From Oscillospiraceae bacterium (lineage in GTDB: Bacteria; Bacillota; Clostridia; Oscillospirales; Ruminococcaceae): a stretch of DNA of 17,104 nucleotides. The notes beneath the pieces are model-generated. The model did not search any database, was not told the DNA's origin, and worked only from the letters and a program-made list of their open reading frames with translations. The stretch is taken from the NCBI GenBank assembly GCA_016297675.1, contig JAEDGE010000027.1:1-17104 (forward strand), read 5' to 3'. Below are positions 1-7,496 of the stretch, piece by piece (the stretch's first letter is position 1; each line of letters opens with the position of its first letter). The position numbers and the translations under genes are program-made.

Positions 1-33
1 GAAAATGCCGCATATACTATTTAAAAATTTCAT
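1..33 (-). CDS. 5' end of an unidentified gene, cut by the window edge
   Basis: On the minus strand an ATG at 33-31 follows an AAGGAG ribosome binding site (45-40) with a 6-nt spacer. The frame stays open for 11 codons (MKFLNSICGIF) to the window edge. The lysine followed by hydrophobic residues could begin a signal peptide or membrane segment, but too little is visible to name a product. It lies about 90 bp downstream of the GH9 gene on the same strand, with a hairpin between them. Confidence 0.55.
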   Translation of the reverse strand, partial: MKFLNSICGIF

Positions 34-67
34 AACAATCTCCTTCAAAAACAAATTTATGGATAGG

Positions 68-96
68 GAAGGCGGATACTATTCCTATCCGCCTTC
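68..96 (-). terminator. Hairpin between the GH9 gene and the next gene, possible terminator
   Basis: A perfect 11-bp stem (GAAGGCGGATA at 68-78 with TATCCGCCTTC at 86-96) closes a 7-nt loop, 28 bp past the GH9 stop codon. The minus-strand side has no clean U-run directly after the stem; the first T-rich stretch is several bases further on. It may therefore be a weak terminator or a 3'-end stabilising hairpin. GGATAGG (61-67) can also pair with CCTATCC (84-90), giving an alternative fold. Confidence 0.5.
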
Positions 97-123
97 TCAA
101 TCATAGATTTATATGTCCTTTGA

Positions 124-3100
124 TTATTTATTCGGCGGAATCGCAAATGCAGATAACAAATAGATCAACGGAGAATTCCAATATGTATCGACTTCATTCG
201 TAGAATAGCTCTCGTAGTCATCTACATAACACAGTGCAGATGGCGAATTTTTGCATTCGGATTTTACAACGGAATCTTCAAGCTTCTGATTTGGTCCGCC
301 AACTACCATACCATTTATCACATCCTTTGTAACCATAGAAGGTCTATGATGCGGATGCAGCGGAGAAACTGTTCCATATCCAGTCACATAGCACATTGCC
401 ATAGGATTTTTGCCCAGTACATAGTTCAGGTGTTCTCCTGCACTGTTTTGATATTCCTGATTGGATGAAATCTGATTTGCAAGCAAAAGTACCAGTCCCT
501 GATTCATCACTGTCATATTGCTTCCCCAGTAATAGTTTTCCATTGCTACACCATAGCCATCTAATGCAGCAGAAGATACAATGGCATCTGCCTCTGCTAT
601 GACTGTTTCCCGAATCTTATCTGCTACATTGGAATCTATCTTACTTTTCTCCATGCTCAAGTATGCAAGATTTCCAAAGTGCCCCATGCTCTGCCATCCA
701 AATCCAGTATACACATTTTCCTTTGCAGCCTGTTCAAATGCTTCTTTATAGACCGTCTTTCCAGTTGCCTTATAAAGCTGTGCTGCTGCCCAGTAGCGTT
801 CATCTGCAAAGTCGGTATCTTCATAAGCACCAGTAACAATTCCAGAAGGATTTTCTGTAATCAGTTCACCGCCTCCGGATTCCAGATAAGTCCATGCCTT
901 TTCCGCAGCATTTAAACACTTCTTCGCATAATTCTCATCAATGTTTTTATAGACATCATATGACATTGCCATAAGGGCTGCAAAGTCAGCTGTAGCAGTC
1001 TTGGAAACAGGGCACACGATCAGTTCTTCCGTTTCATATTCCGGCATAATATATCCGGGGAATTCCGCACAAGTGACCTTATGATAAACGCCGCCCTCTT
1101 CATTCTGCATTTTAAACATCCAGTCCAGACAATATCGCACTTCATCCAGAATATCAGGCACACCATTTTCGCTTTCTGGAATGTTTGTATCATCACTGAA
1201 TAAATCAGGAGTATTTTCATAAGCCAAAAGCATTTCTGCCGCAGTATTAGCCGCTGCAACTACATATCTTCCATAATCTCCTGCATCATGCCAGCCGCCT
1301 GAAACATCTATTTTTTCTTCTGTTCCATAAATCACAGCCATTTCCGAATGGCATTCTTTATGTGCAAAATCCCCCACATAATCGCTGGTAAGTTCTGTTC
1401 CGCATCTTTGTGTAAACATCATACGAACCGCATCCTCCAACAGACCATTATAAACATCTGGTGCAATTTCAAATGTGTAAGAATCTCCCAATGATTTGGT
1501 TCTGATCAGATAAGTGCCATCTTCCATCACTTCGGAAAAATCTCCATACCGATCCGTTTCATTTGCTGTTTGATTCTCAATACTGCCAGTAATCTTTCCT
1601 GTGTATACGACCGTATCATTCGACAGATTGACGACTTCAAATTCCGTATCTTGATTATTGCCTCGGAATACTGCAATTTTTGATGCATTCGGAAGATACC
1701 CAATTTGATTTGTGATGATTTTTTGCGGTTCGATTATCGGGTCAATCTTATATTCTACCTTGGAATCATCAATCAGACACAGACTGACGTTATCAATTAT
1801 AACATCGTGCTGCTCAGATAAGCAGTTTCCAAGATTAAACGTCAGCTTTGCTCTTTTATCTGTATCATAATTCATCGTAAACGTCGTATCAATATGCTTT
1901 ACTTCCGAATTCACCTTTGGATTGCCACTGACATAAGAAGTATAAGTACCGCCGTCCTGCTGGATTCGGTAATCAATGGTACGTTCTACAGAAGAACTTA
2001 CATCAAACTGCAATCGGTATACTCCGTTTTTATAAAGCGGAATCACGCTATAATACGGCTGTACACCATAGAATAATGTACCGCCATCAGAAATAGAGAT
2101 GACAAGCTGCTCATTCTGTACACTCATCTGGGCATCTGCACCGCCAGCAACATAAATATCCCAGTTATTTTTTCCTTTTGAAAAATCGCCATTTTCAATC
2201 AACTCTGTCCATGCAGGTTTTCCGGAAGCGTAAATGGAAAACATGTTTTGAATCAGAAAACGAGAAATATTATCTTTCAAAAATGTTTTCTGCTCGTCCG
2301 TCTGTGTCCAGTAATGACTGTTTCCTGAAAGTATTTCCATTTGTCCTCGTGTCCCGAGCTGATTCAAAAATGTCTGTGCATCTGAAAGGGGATTGACATC
2401 ATCTGCATCTCCATGCAAAATCAAACATTTTGTATTTTCCTCTCCGGAACACGCAGAACTGTCATAAAACAGTCTATTTCCGCTGATAGAAACCACCGCC
2501 TTAATCCCACTTTTATCAAAATCAGATGCACTGACAAGCGAATTGCTGAAATACATATTGTCCACAATTTCAGCACCAGCAGAATAACCGGCAAGTGCGA
2601 TATAGTTCGGATTCAAACTATATTCTTCTGCATTTGCCCTGATCCAATCCACAGCGGAAGCGACATCTTCTGCCGCATTTTTCATTGTCTCATTAAAAGT
2701 CCCTGCTTCTTCCCATGTAGGATTCAAACGATAATCAATGGAAACGCTAACATAACCTTTTTCAGCAAAATCCTGTGCCAGTTCTGTAATAGGATCCCAA
2801 CTTGCGTCTTTGCTGCCAGCGTACATTCCCCCTCCATGTACCCAGATGATAACCGGACGTTTTTCCAAATTATCTTTTTTAGGTTGATACAGATCCAGTG
2901 CCAAGTCTACATTCTTATTTTGATAGTCCTCTTTTTGTGCAAACACAATGTCTTTTTTGATTTCAACATCATCAAAAACATTATATTTATAGCGACACGC
3001 ACTGGAAGTCTCAATTTGCTTCATCATCATCAAGTCAAGGACATCCACAGAATCATCACAATTCATATCCAATGCAACCTTGCTCTTATTTTCTCGATTC

Positions 3101-3225
3101 AAGAGAAAATTTGCCTGATTTTGAAGATCCGTAACAGACAGAAAATTTGTTCCTGCCGCCGATGCTACAAGTGTACCCATCAAAGAAAATGTACAGAGTG
3201 CAGCCACGATTTTTTTACATCTCAT
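124..3225 (-). CDS. Secreted multidomain esterase-CBM-GH9 glucanase with dockerin-like module
   Basis: This is probably a bifunctional plant cell-wall enzyme, an esterase that removes acyl side groups plus a GH9 beta-glucanase. Residues below count from a TTG at 3264. The preferred start is Met14 (ATG 3225), which has AAGGA 10 nt upstream and gives a clean signal peptide ending near residue 36; Met12 at 3231 is possible. Domains in order: a dockerin-like segment 41-83 with one calcium loop (D66, N68, D70, S72, D77); an alpha/beta-hydrolase esterase about 100-340 with HGGG oxyanion motif at 143-146, nucleophile S228 in GYSAG, acid near D288 and H317; a CBM4/9-like domain about 352-500; the CelD-type Ig-like domain about 513-600; and GH9 about 605-1042 with DAGD at 660-663, H970 and the acid E1024 in NEVDTYW. 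The frame is intact. The order is seen in the sequence; exact substrates are inference. It probably attaches to a cohesin, although only one dockerin loop is well formed. Confidence 0.93.
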   Translation of the reverse strand: MRCKKIVAALCTFSLMGTLVASAAGTNFLSVTDLQNQANFLLNRENKSKVALDMNCDDSVDVLDLMMMKQIETSSACRYKYNVFDDVEIKKDIVFAQKEDYQNKNVDLALDLYQPKKDNLEKRPVIIWVHGGGMYAGSKDASWDPITELAQDFAEKGYVSVSIDYRLNPTWEEAGTFNETMKNAAEDVASAVDWIRANAEEYSLNPNYIALAGYSAGAEIVDNMYFSNSLVSASDFDKSGIKAVVSISGNRLFYDSSACSGEENTKCLILHGDADDVNPLSDAQTFLNQLGTRGQMEILSGNSHYWTQTDEQKTFLKDNISRFLIQNMFSIYASGKPAWTELIENGDFSKGKNNWDIYVAGGADAQMSVQNEQLVISISDGGTLFYGVQPYYSVIPLYKNGVYRLQFDVSSSVERTIDYRIQQDGGTYTSYVSGNPKVNSEVKHIDTTFTMNYDTDKRAKLTFNLGNCLSEQHDVIIDNVSLCLIDDSKVEYKIDPIIEPQKIITNQIGYLPNASKIAVFRGNNQDTEFEVVNLSNDTVVYTGKITGSIENQTANETDRYGDFSEVMEDGTYLIRTKSLGDSYTFEIAPDVYNGLLEDAVRMMFTQRCGTELTSDYVGDFAHKECHSEMAVIYGTEEKIDVSGGWHDAGDYGRYVVAAANTAAEMLLAYENTPDLFSDDTNIPESENGVPDILDEVRYCLDWMFKMQNEEGGVYHKVTCAEFPGYIMPEYETEELIVCPVSKTATADFAALMAMSYDVYKNIDENYAKKCLNAAEKAWTYLESGGGELITENPSGIVTGAYEDTDFADERYWAAAQLYKATGKTVYKEAFEQAAKENVYTGFGWQSMGHFGNLAYLSMEKSKIDSNVADKIRETVIAEADAIVSSAALDGYGVAMENYYWGSNMTVMNQGLVLLLANQISSNQEYQNSAGEHLNYVLGKNPMAMCYVTGYGTVSPLHPHHRPSMVTKDVINGMVVGGPNQKLEDSVVKSECKNSPSALCYVDDYESYSTNEVDTYWNSPLIYLLSAFAIPPNK

Positions 3226-3247
3226 TTGCATCATATCCTTTTTTACA

Positions 3248-3308
3248 ATAGAGTCAAGCATCAAACTTGCTAATCGGATTATAAACTCTCTTGTAAGGAT
3301 AGAGTCAA
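3248..3308. repeat. 10-bp direct repeat flanking the GH9 gene start
   Basis: ATAGAGTCAA occurs at 3248-3257 and again at 3299-3308 on the plus strand. The distal copy contains the -35 of the GH9 promoter. The proximal copy lies over the ribosome binding region. It may be a repeated regulator half-site or chance. Confidence 0.4.
3278..3308 (-). promoter_or_regulatory. MerR-type promoter of the GH9 gene
   Basis: Reading leftward, a -35 TTGACT (3308-3303) and a -10 TATAAT (3283-3278) are separated by 19 bp instead of 17. The spacer holds a dyad, ACTCT / AGAGT (plus-strand 3301-3305 and 3285-3289), centred between the hexamers. A near-consensus promoter with a 19-bp spacer and a central dyad is the hallmark of MerR-activated promoters, and a MerR-family gene lies just upstream. 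Direct regulation by that protein is inference. Confidence 0.55.
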
Positions 3309-3373
3309 TATTTCCTTCAAAAAATCGTCATTCTGATAATAATTCTACTACATTTTTGTGTATTATGCACAAT

Positions 3374-4162
3374 TTATTCGATGGGAATTTGTATTTCTGT
3401 TAGCCATAGGTCAATGGAATCTACATTCCAAAGACCATCTATGTAACATTCTCTTGGCGTACCGCATGGTTTATATCCACTTTTATTTATCCAATTATAT
3501 AAAAATGCAAATCCTGCTCCAATATATTGATTGGAACCTTTAAAATATAAACAAGCTACCTTGCAGCCAGGCAAAGTTTTGAACACAATATTATCAATGT
3601 CCTTTCCCCAAAAATTCGTTGCTTGACAATATTCTACTGTCATATTTTTAGAACGATATTCATTATCTAAGTAAGTTAAAAAACAATAATCCGGACATGC
3701 CACCTTTAATCCTGGATTTCCCTGAAAAATTGTTTTTTCAGTTGACTGAATAAAATGATAAATTTGACGATTGCTTTCTATTTTCGCCGTTTTAGAGTAT
3801 ACAATGCATTCATCAAGTTCCTTGATAATCACTTGATATTGTTCTTTCTCCTGCATCATCATTTGTATCTTCTTTAGTTTTTGCTGTGTTTCTACTATAC
3901 TCTGCTCCAGTTCCTTTTGATATTCCTCTAATTGCTTTTGATGATTATCTGCACAAATGACTTCCTTGATTTTCTCAATCGGCATTCCAATCTGGCGAAG
4001 TGAAATAATTCTTTGCAATGGGATTAATTGCTTAGACAAATAATAGCGATACCCTGTTTTTTCATCTGTATATGCCGGTTTTAACAGACCTGTTTTATCA
4101 TAGAACCGTAATGTAGCAATTGTGGTTTTCGTTAACTTAGAAAATGTTCCAATACTATACAC
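3374..4162 (-). CDS. MerR-family transcriptional regulator with GyrI-like effector domain
   Basis: This 262-residue regulator begins with a MerR winged helix (about 1-70, with the typical MYSIGTFSKLT start and LRFYDKTGLLKP), followed by a coiled-coil dimerisation helix (about 75-110). A C-terminal effector-binding domain (about 115-262) resembles the GyrI/BmrR fold. Members of this group sense small hydrophobic or cationic ligands and twist long-spacer promoters into an active form. The start is a GTG at 4162-4160, supported by GAGGG (4173-4169) 6 nt upstream. The gene lies directly upstream of the esterase/GH9 gene on the same strand, whose promoter has a MerR-like layout, so that gene is the obvious candidate target. 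The ligand is unknown. Confidence 0.88.
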   Translation of the reverse strand: MYSIGTFSKLTKTTIATLRFYDKTGLLKPAYTDEKTGYRYYLSKQLIPLQRIISLRQIGMPIEKIKEVICADNHQKQLEEYQKELEQSIVETQQKLKKIQMMMQEKEQYQVIIKELDECIVYSKTAKIESNRQIYHFIQSTEKTIFQGNPGLKVACPDYCFLTYLDNEYRSKNMTVEYCQATNFWGKDIDNIVFKTLPGCKVACLYFKGSNQYIGAGFAFLYNWINKSGYKPCGTPRECYIDGLWNVDSIDLWLTEIQIPIE

Positions 4163-4230
4163 TTTTATCCCTCATTTAAATTAGATCCATCTTAAAATCA
4201 GGTATCTTTTTCTATTTGATTGTTTCTTTC

Positions 4231-4259
4231 ATCATATCACCTTTTTCAATTTTATTCAA
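4231..4259 (-). promoter_or_regulatory. Promoter of the MerR-family gene
   Basis: TTGAAT (4259-4254) and TATGAT (4236-4231) are separated by exactly 17 bp, and TGA precedes the -10, giving an extended -10 element. It lies about 70 bp upstream of the GTG start and downstream of the terminator of the preceding gene. Confidence 0.65.
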
Positions 4260-4295
4260 TACTGTTTAGTTCTTTATTATTTGGGCATCATATAT

Positions 4296-4334
4296 AAATA
4301 ATAAAGAGGACTGTCCAATTAGAACAACCCTCTT
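4296..4334 (-). terminator. Intrinsic terminator of the NADH-flavin-reductase-like gene
   Basis: The arms at 4334-4324 and 4314-4304 pair over 11 positions with a 9-nt loop. Two of the pairs are G-U only when read as minus-strand RNA and are mismatches on the other strand, which shows the direction. A T-rich run (TTATTATTTAT) follows. It lies 20 bp after the stop codon of the gene at 4355. Confidence 0.7.
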
Positions 4335-4354
4335 CTGCTTTGTGATGGATACCA

Positions 4355-4984
4355 TTATTCAGCAACAACGCTAATACGCTGCTGCACATGATTTCCGCTG
4401 ATGATTTCATCTACCATTGCAATTGCATAATCCGCATAGCTGATGACACTTTCCCCTTTGGAATTCAGCACAAGTTCTTCGCCACCAAGAATATATTTGC
4501 CTGTTCGTTCGCCATCTGCACGAAAATCTCCGGCAGGACTGATAAACGTCCACTTTACATCGTTTCTTGTTCTCAGTTCTTCCAATGCCTTACCTTGAGC
4601 AGCAGCAAGCGGCTTAAACATATCAGGGAAGTCGGGACCATCCATAACCTGAACAGTGTGTTCCGAATTTATATAAAGACTTCCTGCTCCTCCAACAACC
4701 AATAGATGCGTGTCTGTTCCGCTGAGAATGTCGCACAGGTGCTTGAGAGATGTGGAGTGCTGGGACAATACATCCGGTGTCCATGCACCGAATGCGTCAA
4801 CAACCACATCAAACCCCTTTAGATCCTCCGGAGTCAGATCAAATAGATCCTTGATGACTGCATTTTCAGCAACAGTTTTGTTTTCTCCTCTGACAACTGC
4901 CGTTACGTCCATCCCTCTCTCCACAGCTTCCTTCACAATCAGCTGTCCTGCTTTTCCGTTTGCACAAATTACTGCAAGTTTCAT
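4355..4984 (-). CDS. NAD(P)H-binding, NADH-flavin-reductase-like protein
   Basis: This 209-residue single-domain Rossmann protein of the atypical SDR/NmrA-like group resembles COG2910 (putative NADH-flavin reductases) and biliverdin-reductase-B-like proteins. It starts MKLAVICANGKAG, a glycine-containing dinucleotide-binding turn at about residues 6-13. Further family features are DVVVDAFGAW (59-68), LLVVGGAGSL (94-103) and the TFISPAGDF segment (146-154). AGGAGG (4998-4993) lies 8 nt before the ATG. It is divergent from an HxlR regulator, a common arrangement for redox- or electrophile-responsive reductases. No catalytic residue for a specific reaction can be named, so the substrate stays open. 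Confidence 0.82.
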   Translation of the reverse strand: MKLAVICANGKAGQLIVKEAVERGMDVTAVVRGENKTVAENAVIKDLFDLTPEDLKGFDVVVDAFGAWTPDVLSQHSTSLKHLCDILSGTDTHLLVVGGAGSLYINSEHTVQVMDGPDFPDMFKPLAAAQGKALEELRTRNDVKWTFISPAGDFRADGERTGKYILGGEELVLNSKGESVISYADYAIAMVDEIISGNHVQQRISVVAE

Positions 4985-5061
4985 CGTATCTTCCTCCTAA
5001 AAATGATATGGTTTTTTGCGTTTTCGGAAGATTTCAGTACTGTTTCTCTTTCCTTGATTCT

Positions 5062-5101
5062 ATGATAGCACAGCCTTTAAAAATTGTAAAGTAGGCACTT
5101 T
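5062..5101 (-). promoter_or_regulatory. Promoter and candidate HxlR operator of the reductase gene
   Basis: Reading leftward, TTTACA (5090-5085) and TATCAT (5067-5062) are 17 bp apart, with TGC before the -10. An inverted repeat, AAAGT-N4-ACTTT (5088-5101), overlaps the -35. An operator placed there would block RNA polymerase, fitting repression by the divergent HxlR protein. The promoter is seen; the operator role is inference. Confidence 0.6.
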
Positions 5102-5138
5102 TTTGTGACATAGTTTCCTTGCAGTAACAATTGTGCGA

Positions 5139-5160
5139 TTTCGGGAAAATTCCTCCGAAA
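5139..5160. other. Small hairpin in the divergent intergenic region
   Basis: TTTCGG (5139-5144) pairs with CCGAAA (5155-5160) around a 10-nt loop that is itself partly palindromic. A T-rich run follows on the plus side (5163-5167). It lies between the two divergent promoters, upstream of both transcripts as predicted here, so its role is unclear. Confidence 0.3.
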
Positions 5161-5190
5161 AATTTTTCTTGCATTTCTCATAGCAATATG

Positions 5191-5219
5191 TTAAACTGTA
5201 TCTAAAAGCATGTTATAGT
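5191..5219 (+). promoter_or_regulatory. Promoter of the HxlR regulator gene
   Basis: TTAAAC (5191-5196) and TATAGT (5214-5219) are 17 bp apart, with TGT before the -10. A short dyad ATAGT-N9-ACTAT (5215-5233) overlaps the -10 and the likely transcription start, and would suit autoregulation. Confidence 0.6.
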
Positions 5220-5246
5220 TAATTTGATACTATTAGGAGGTCGTTT

Positions 5247-5573
5247 ATGATAACAAAATCGGAATTACCAGCTTGTCCGGTGGAAATAACATTGATGCTC
5301 ATCGGTGATAAGTGGAAAGTGTTAATTCTTCGTGACCTGAGAAACGGCACAAAACGTTTCGGCGAACTAAAAAAATCCGTAACCGGCATTTCACAGAAAG
5401 TACTGACGGCAAACCTGCGTAATATGGAGGAAAACGGTCTGTTGACAAGAACCGTATTTCCTGAAGTTCCACCGAGAGTGGAATATACACTGACCGAACT
5501 CGGTCACAGTATGGAACCCATTCTAGATTCTATGGCAGCTTGGGGTACAAATTTTCAAAAGAATGTCGAATAA
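5247..5573 (+). CDS. HxlR-family winged-helix regulator
   Basis: This 108-residue protein covers the whole HxlR domain: a CPVE motif at residues 10-13 with a single conserved cysteine, GDKWKVLILRDL (20-31), RFGELKKSVTGISQKVLT (37-54) as the recognition region, and the wing LTRTVFPEVPPRVEYTLTELG (66-86). In several HxlR relatives (YodB, CatR, HypR) the N-terminal cysteine senses quinones, diamide or disulfide stress, so a redox-sensing repressor is the best guess. The start is well set by AGGAGG (5235-5240), 6 nt before the ATG. It is the only plus-strand gene here and is divergent from the reductase it probably controls. Confidence 0.9.
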   Translation: MITKSELPACPVEITLMLIGDKWKVLILRDLRNGTKRFGELKKSVTGISQKVLTANLRNMEENGLLTRTVFPEVPPRVEYTLTELGHSMEPILDSMAAWGTNFQKNVE

Positions 5574-5587
5574 ATACCATGATTATT

Positions 5588-5636
5588 TTGACGGAACTGT
5601 TGTATTCCTGTCAAGTTGCGGCAACCTTTCTCTATT
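5588..5636. terminator. Possible terminator region between convergent genes
   Basis: Between the HxlR gene (plus) and the ABC permease gene (minus), TTGACGGAA (5588-5596) pairs with TTCCTGTCAA (5605-5614) with one bulge and one G-T pair. GTTG-CGG-CAAC (5615-5625) and a T-rich run follow. This would fit termination of the plus-strand HxlR transcript, but the fold is weak. Confidence 0.35.
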
Positions 5637-5659
5637 TTTATGATTAATGTTTATAGCAC

Positions 5660-6445
5660 TTATTTAATATCTTTTTTCGTATATTTTATATACGCAGTTA
5701 TAATTCCTACTATCGTAAATATTGCACCGACTCCGACTAATCCAGGTTCCAACTTGGATGCAGAAAGAATGCTGCTGGCATCTGAATAAGCATAAGGTGT
5801 AATATACTTCAAAAATTCTGCTTGTTCGCTGATATTGCAGATGATATTCATAAAATAGAGCACAATAGCAAGTCCTAATCCAATCCCAATACTGCCACGC
5901 CGGATAAATGCCGATATTCCAAAACAAATACAAGCAATTTCTATCTGCATCATTAGATATGCTGTATGCAGCAGCACAAATTCTCGCATTTGAAAAGATT
6001 CCCCAATGATTACAGCAGAAATGAAACTCACTGCAACTACAAAAACATTCATCAGAATGATTTGTGTACAAACAGCCAGCAGTTTCTGCGTCAGTACAGA
6101 ACCACGACAGATGGGATGCGTCAGCAGAAATTCAGCTGTATGTTCCTTCTCTTCGTCTGCAAGAACAGAAATTCCGGTAAGTGCTGCAAAAAATCCACCG
6201 CCAATTCCAAGAATATTTCCACATTCAATTCCATAAAAACCCATTAGTTCCCCAAAATTGAGCTGATCCATTCCGAATGCCGCACTAAATCCTCCCATAT
6301 TGGAAAAAATACTACTGACATTATCCATCTCGCCTTTCATTTCTGGAAACAGAAAGATGCAGACCAGCATCATAAATGCAATGGCACATGTCCAAATAAT
6401 CCAAGACTTTGTCGCCTGTTTTAATTCTTTTTGATAAATCGTCAT
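5660..6445 (-). CDS. ABC-2 type transporter permease
   Basis: This 261-residue integral membrane protein has about six hydrophobic segments (near 14-33, 76-96, 117-147, 155-180, 183-206 and 234-254). The layout fits an ABC-2 half-transporter of the BcrB/NatB-like kind: a short basic N-terminus (MTIYQKELKQATKSW), an extracellular loop after TM1, the cytoplasmic ADEEKEHTAEFLLTHPI coupling region (98-114) and a basic end (YTKKDIK). The start overlaps the stop of the ATPase gene as ATGA (6445-6442), so the two are translationally coupled and form one exporter. The substrate cannot be read from sequence. Peptide or antibiotic export is common in this family. Confidence 0.88.
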   Translation of the reverse strand: MTIYQKELKQATKSWIIWTCAIAFMMLVCIFLFPEMKGEMDNVSSIFSNMGGFSAAFGMDQLNFGELMGFYGIECGNILGIGGGFFAALTGISVLADEEKEHTAEFLLTHPICRGSVLTQKLLAVCTQIILMNVFVVAVSFISAVIIGESFQMREFVLLHTAYLMMQIEIACICFGISAFIRRGSIGIGLGLAIVLYFMNIICNISEQAEFLKYITPYAYSDASSILSASKLEPGLVGVGAIFTIVGIITAYIKYTKKDIK

Positions 6446-7323
6446 ACGTTCTCGTCACCTTTCTCATAATAATGCAAAAAGATTTCATCCAGATCTGGCT
6501 CTGTAATTGTCATATTATAAATGGGTAATTGATTTACGATATTTAATAATTTATGAATATCTCCACTATAAAGAAATGTAACAGTATCTTCTATTACTTC
6601 TACTGATTTTACAGATAATTCTTCTGGTACCGTATGTACACCATGAAGCGTTACCCGTTTTGCACTGGTTTTGGAAAGATTATCCACACTGTCCTGTGCA
6701 ATCAGTTTTCCCGCTTTAATGATTGCAGCACGGGAACAATATTTTTGTATCTCAGAAAGAACATGGGAAGAAAGAAAAATCGTTGCACCATCGGAATGCC
6801 GTTCTTTCAGAATATCAAAAAATTCCTTTTGCATCAAGGGATCCAAACCGCTTGTAGGCTCGTCCAGAATATAAAGCTTCGGCTTGTGTTGCATGGCACA
6901 CACAATAGAAACTTTTTTTCGATTGCCAAGAGAAAGTGTTTCCACACGTTTTTCTGTATCCAATGCCAATCGTTCACAGAGTATTTTTGCTTCATCAGAA
7001 CAATCTGCTTTACGCATTTTCGCAGAAAGAGAAATCACATCACGAACTTTCATGCCGTTGTAAAAAGTTGCCTCCGACGGCATATAACCGATATCAGCAA
7101 GAATTTCGGTTTTCTGTCGAATGATATCCTTCCCAAAAATAGTCGCTCTGCCTGATGTGGGAAAGAGCAGACCAAGCAGTGTTCGGATTGTAGTAGATTT
7201 TCCCGCACCGTTCGGACCGATAAATCCAAAAAATTCACCTTCTTCCACCATCAGATTCAAGTCAATAATTCCACGACTTTTCCCATAGTACTTTGTTAGA
7301 CGGTCTGTTTCAATCACTCTCAT
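6442..7323 (-). CDS. ABC exporter ATP-binding protein (ABC-2 type)
   Basis: This 293-residue nucleotide-binding subunit has Walker A GPNGAGKST at 36-44, the signature as LSLGN at 130-134 (a variant of LSGGQ), Walker B LYILDEP at 150-156 with DPTSGLDP-type D-loop context, and the switch histidine H187 in LSSHVLSE. The usual Q-loop glutamine appears replaced by the MPSE segment at 81-84, as is common in this exporter group. The C-terminal 75 residues form the extra domain often present in drug or bacteriocin exporters. GAGGA lies 6 nt before the ATG. It pairs with the permease at 5660-6445. Confidence 0.93.
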   Translation of the reverse strand: MRVIETDRLTKYYGKSRGIIDLNLMVEEGEFFGFIGPNGAGKSTTIRTLLGLLFPTSGRATIFGKDIIRQKTEILADIGYMPSEATFYNGMKVRDVISLSAKMRKADCSDEAKILCERLALDTEKRVETLSLGNRKKVSIVCAMQHKPKLYILDEPTSGLDPLMQKEFFDILKERHSDGATIFLSSHVLSEIQKYCSRAAIIKAGKLIAQDSVDNLSKTSAKRVTLHGVHTVPEELSVKSVEVIEDTVTFLYSGDIHKLLNIVNQLPIYNMTITEPDLDEIFLHYYEKGDENV

Positions 7324-7446
7324 AGCGCATCCTCTTTTTTAATATAAATTTATTTAAAAATATAAAAAATTACATTATATATTTATGTATGTATGTATTT
7401 TTCAATCACGTTATTATTTTCTTTGTTATTCCTATGTTTCATTTCA

Positions 7447-7475
7447 ATTATAACATACCTGACCATTTTTGAGAA
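7447..7475 (-). promoter_or_regulatory. Promoter of the ABC-2 exporter operon
   Basis: A perfect TATAAT (7452-7447) preceded by TGT forms an extended -10. A weak -35, TTCTCA (7475-7470), is 17 bp upstream. The leader to the ATG is long (about 115 nt) and very AT-rich. It includes a (TATG)3 microsatellite at 7384-7395, and a second weaker promoter beginning TTGAAA may lie next to that repeat. Confidence 0.55.
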
Positions 7476-7496
7476 GACCCCTTTTTAAATTTTCCT

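Noticed and set aside
2413..3273. Long plus-strand open frame (286 codons) across the esterase part of the GH9 gene
   Set aside because: It is antisense to a clearly conserved esterase with complete catalytic motifs, has no ribosome binding site, and its translation is a Cys/His/Ile/Phe-rich mix without any recognisable domain.
4201..4240. Tiny frame MMKETIK with AAAGGTG before it, upstream of the MerR-family gene
   Set aside because: Its start codons lie on the -10 of the MerR promoter, so the frame would not be in the transcript.
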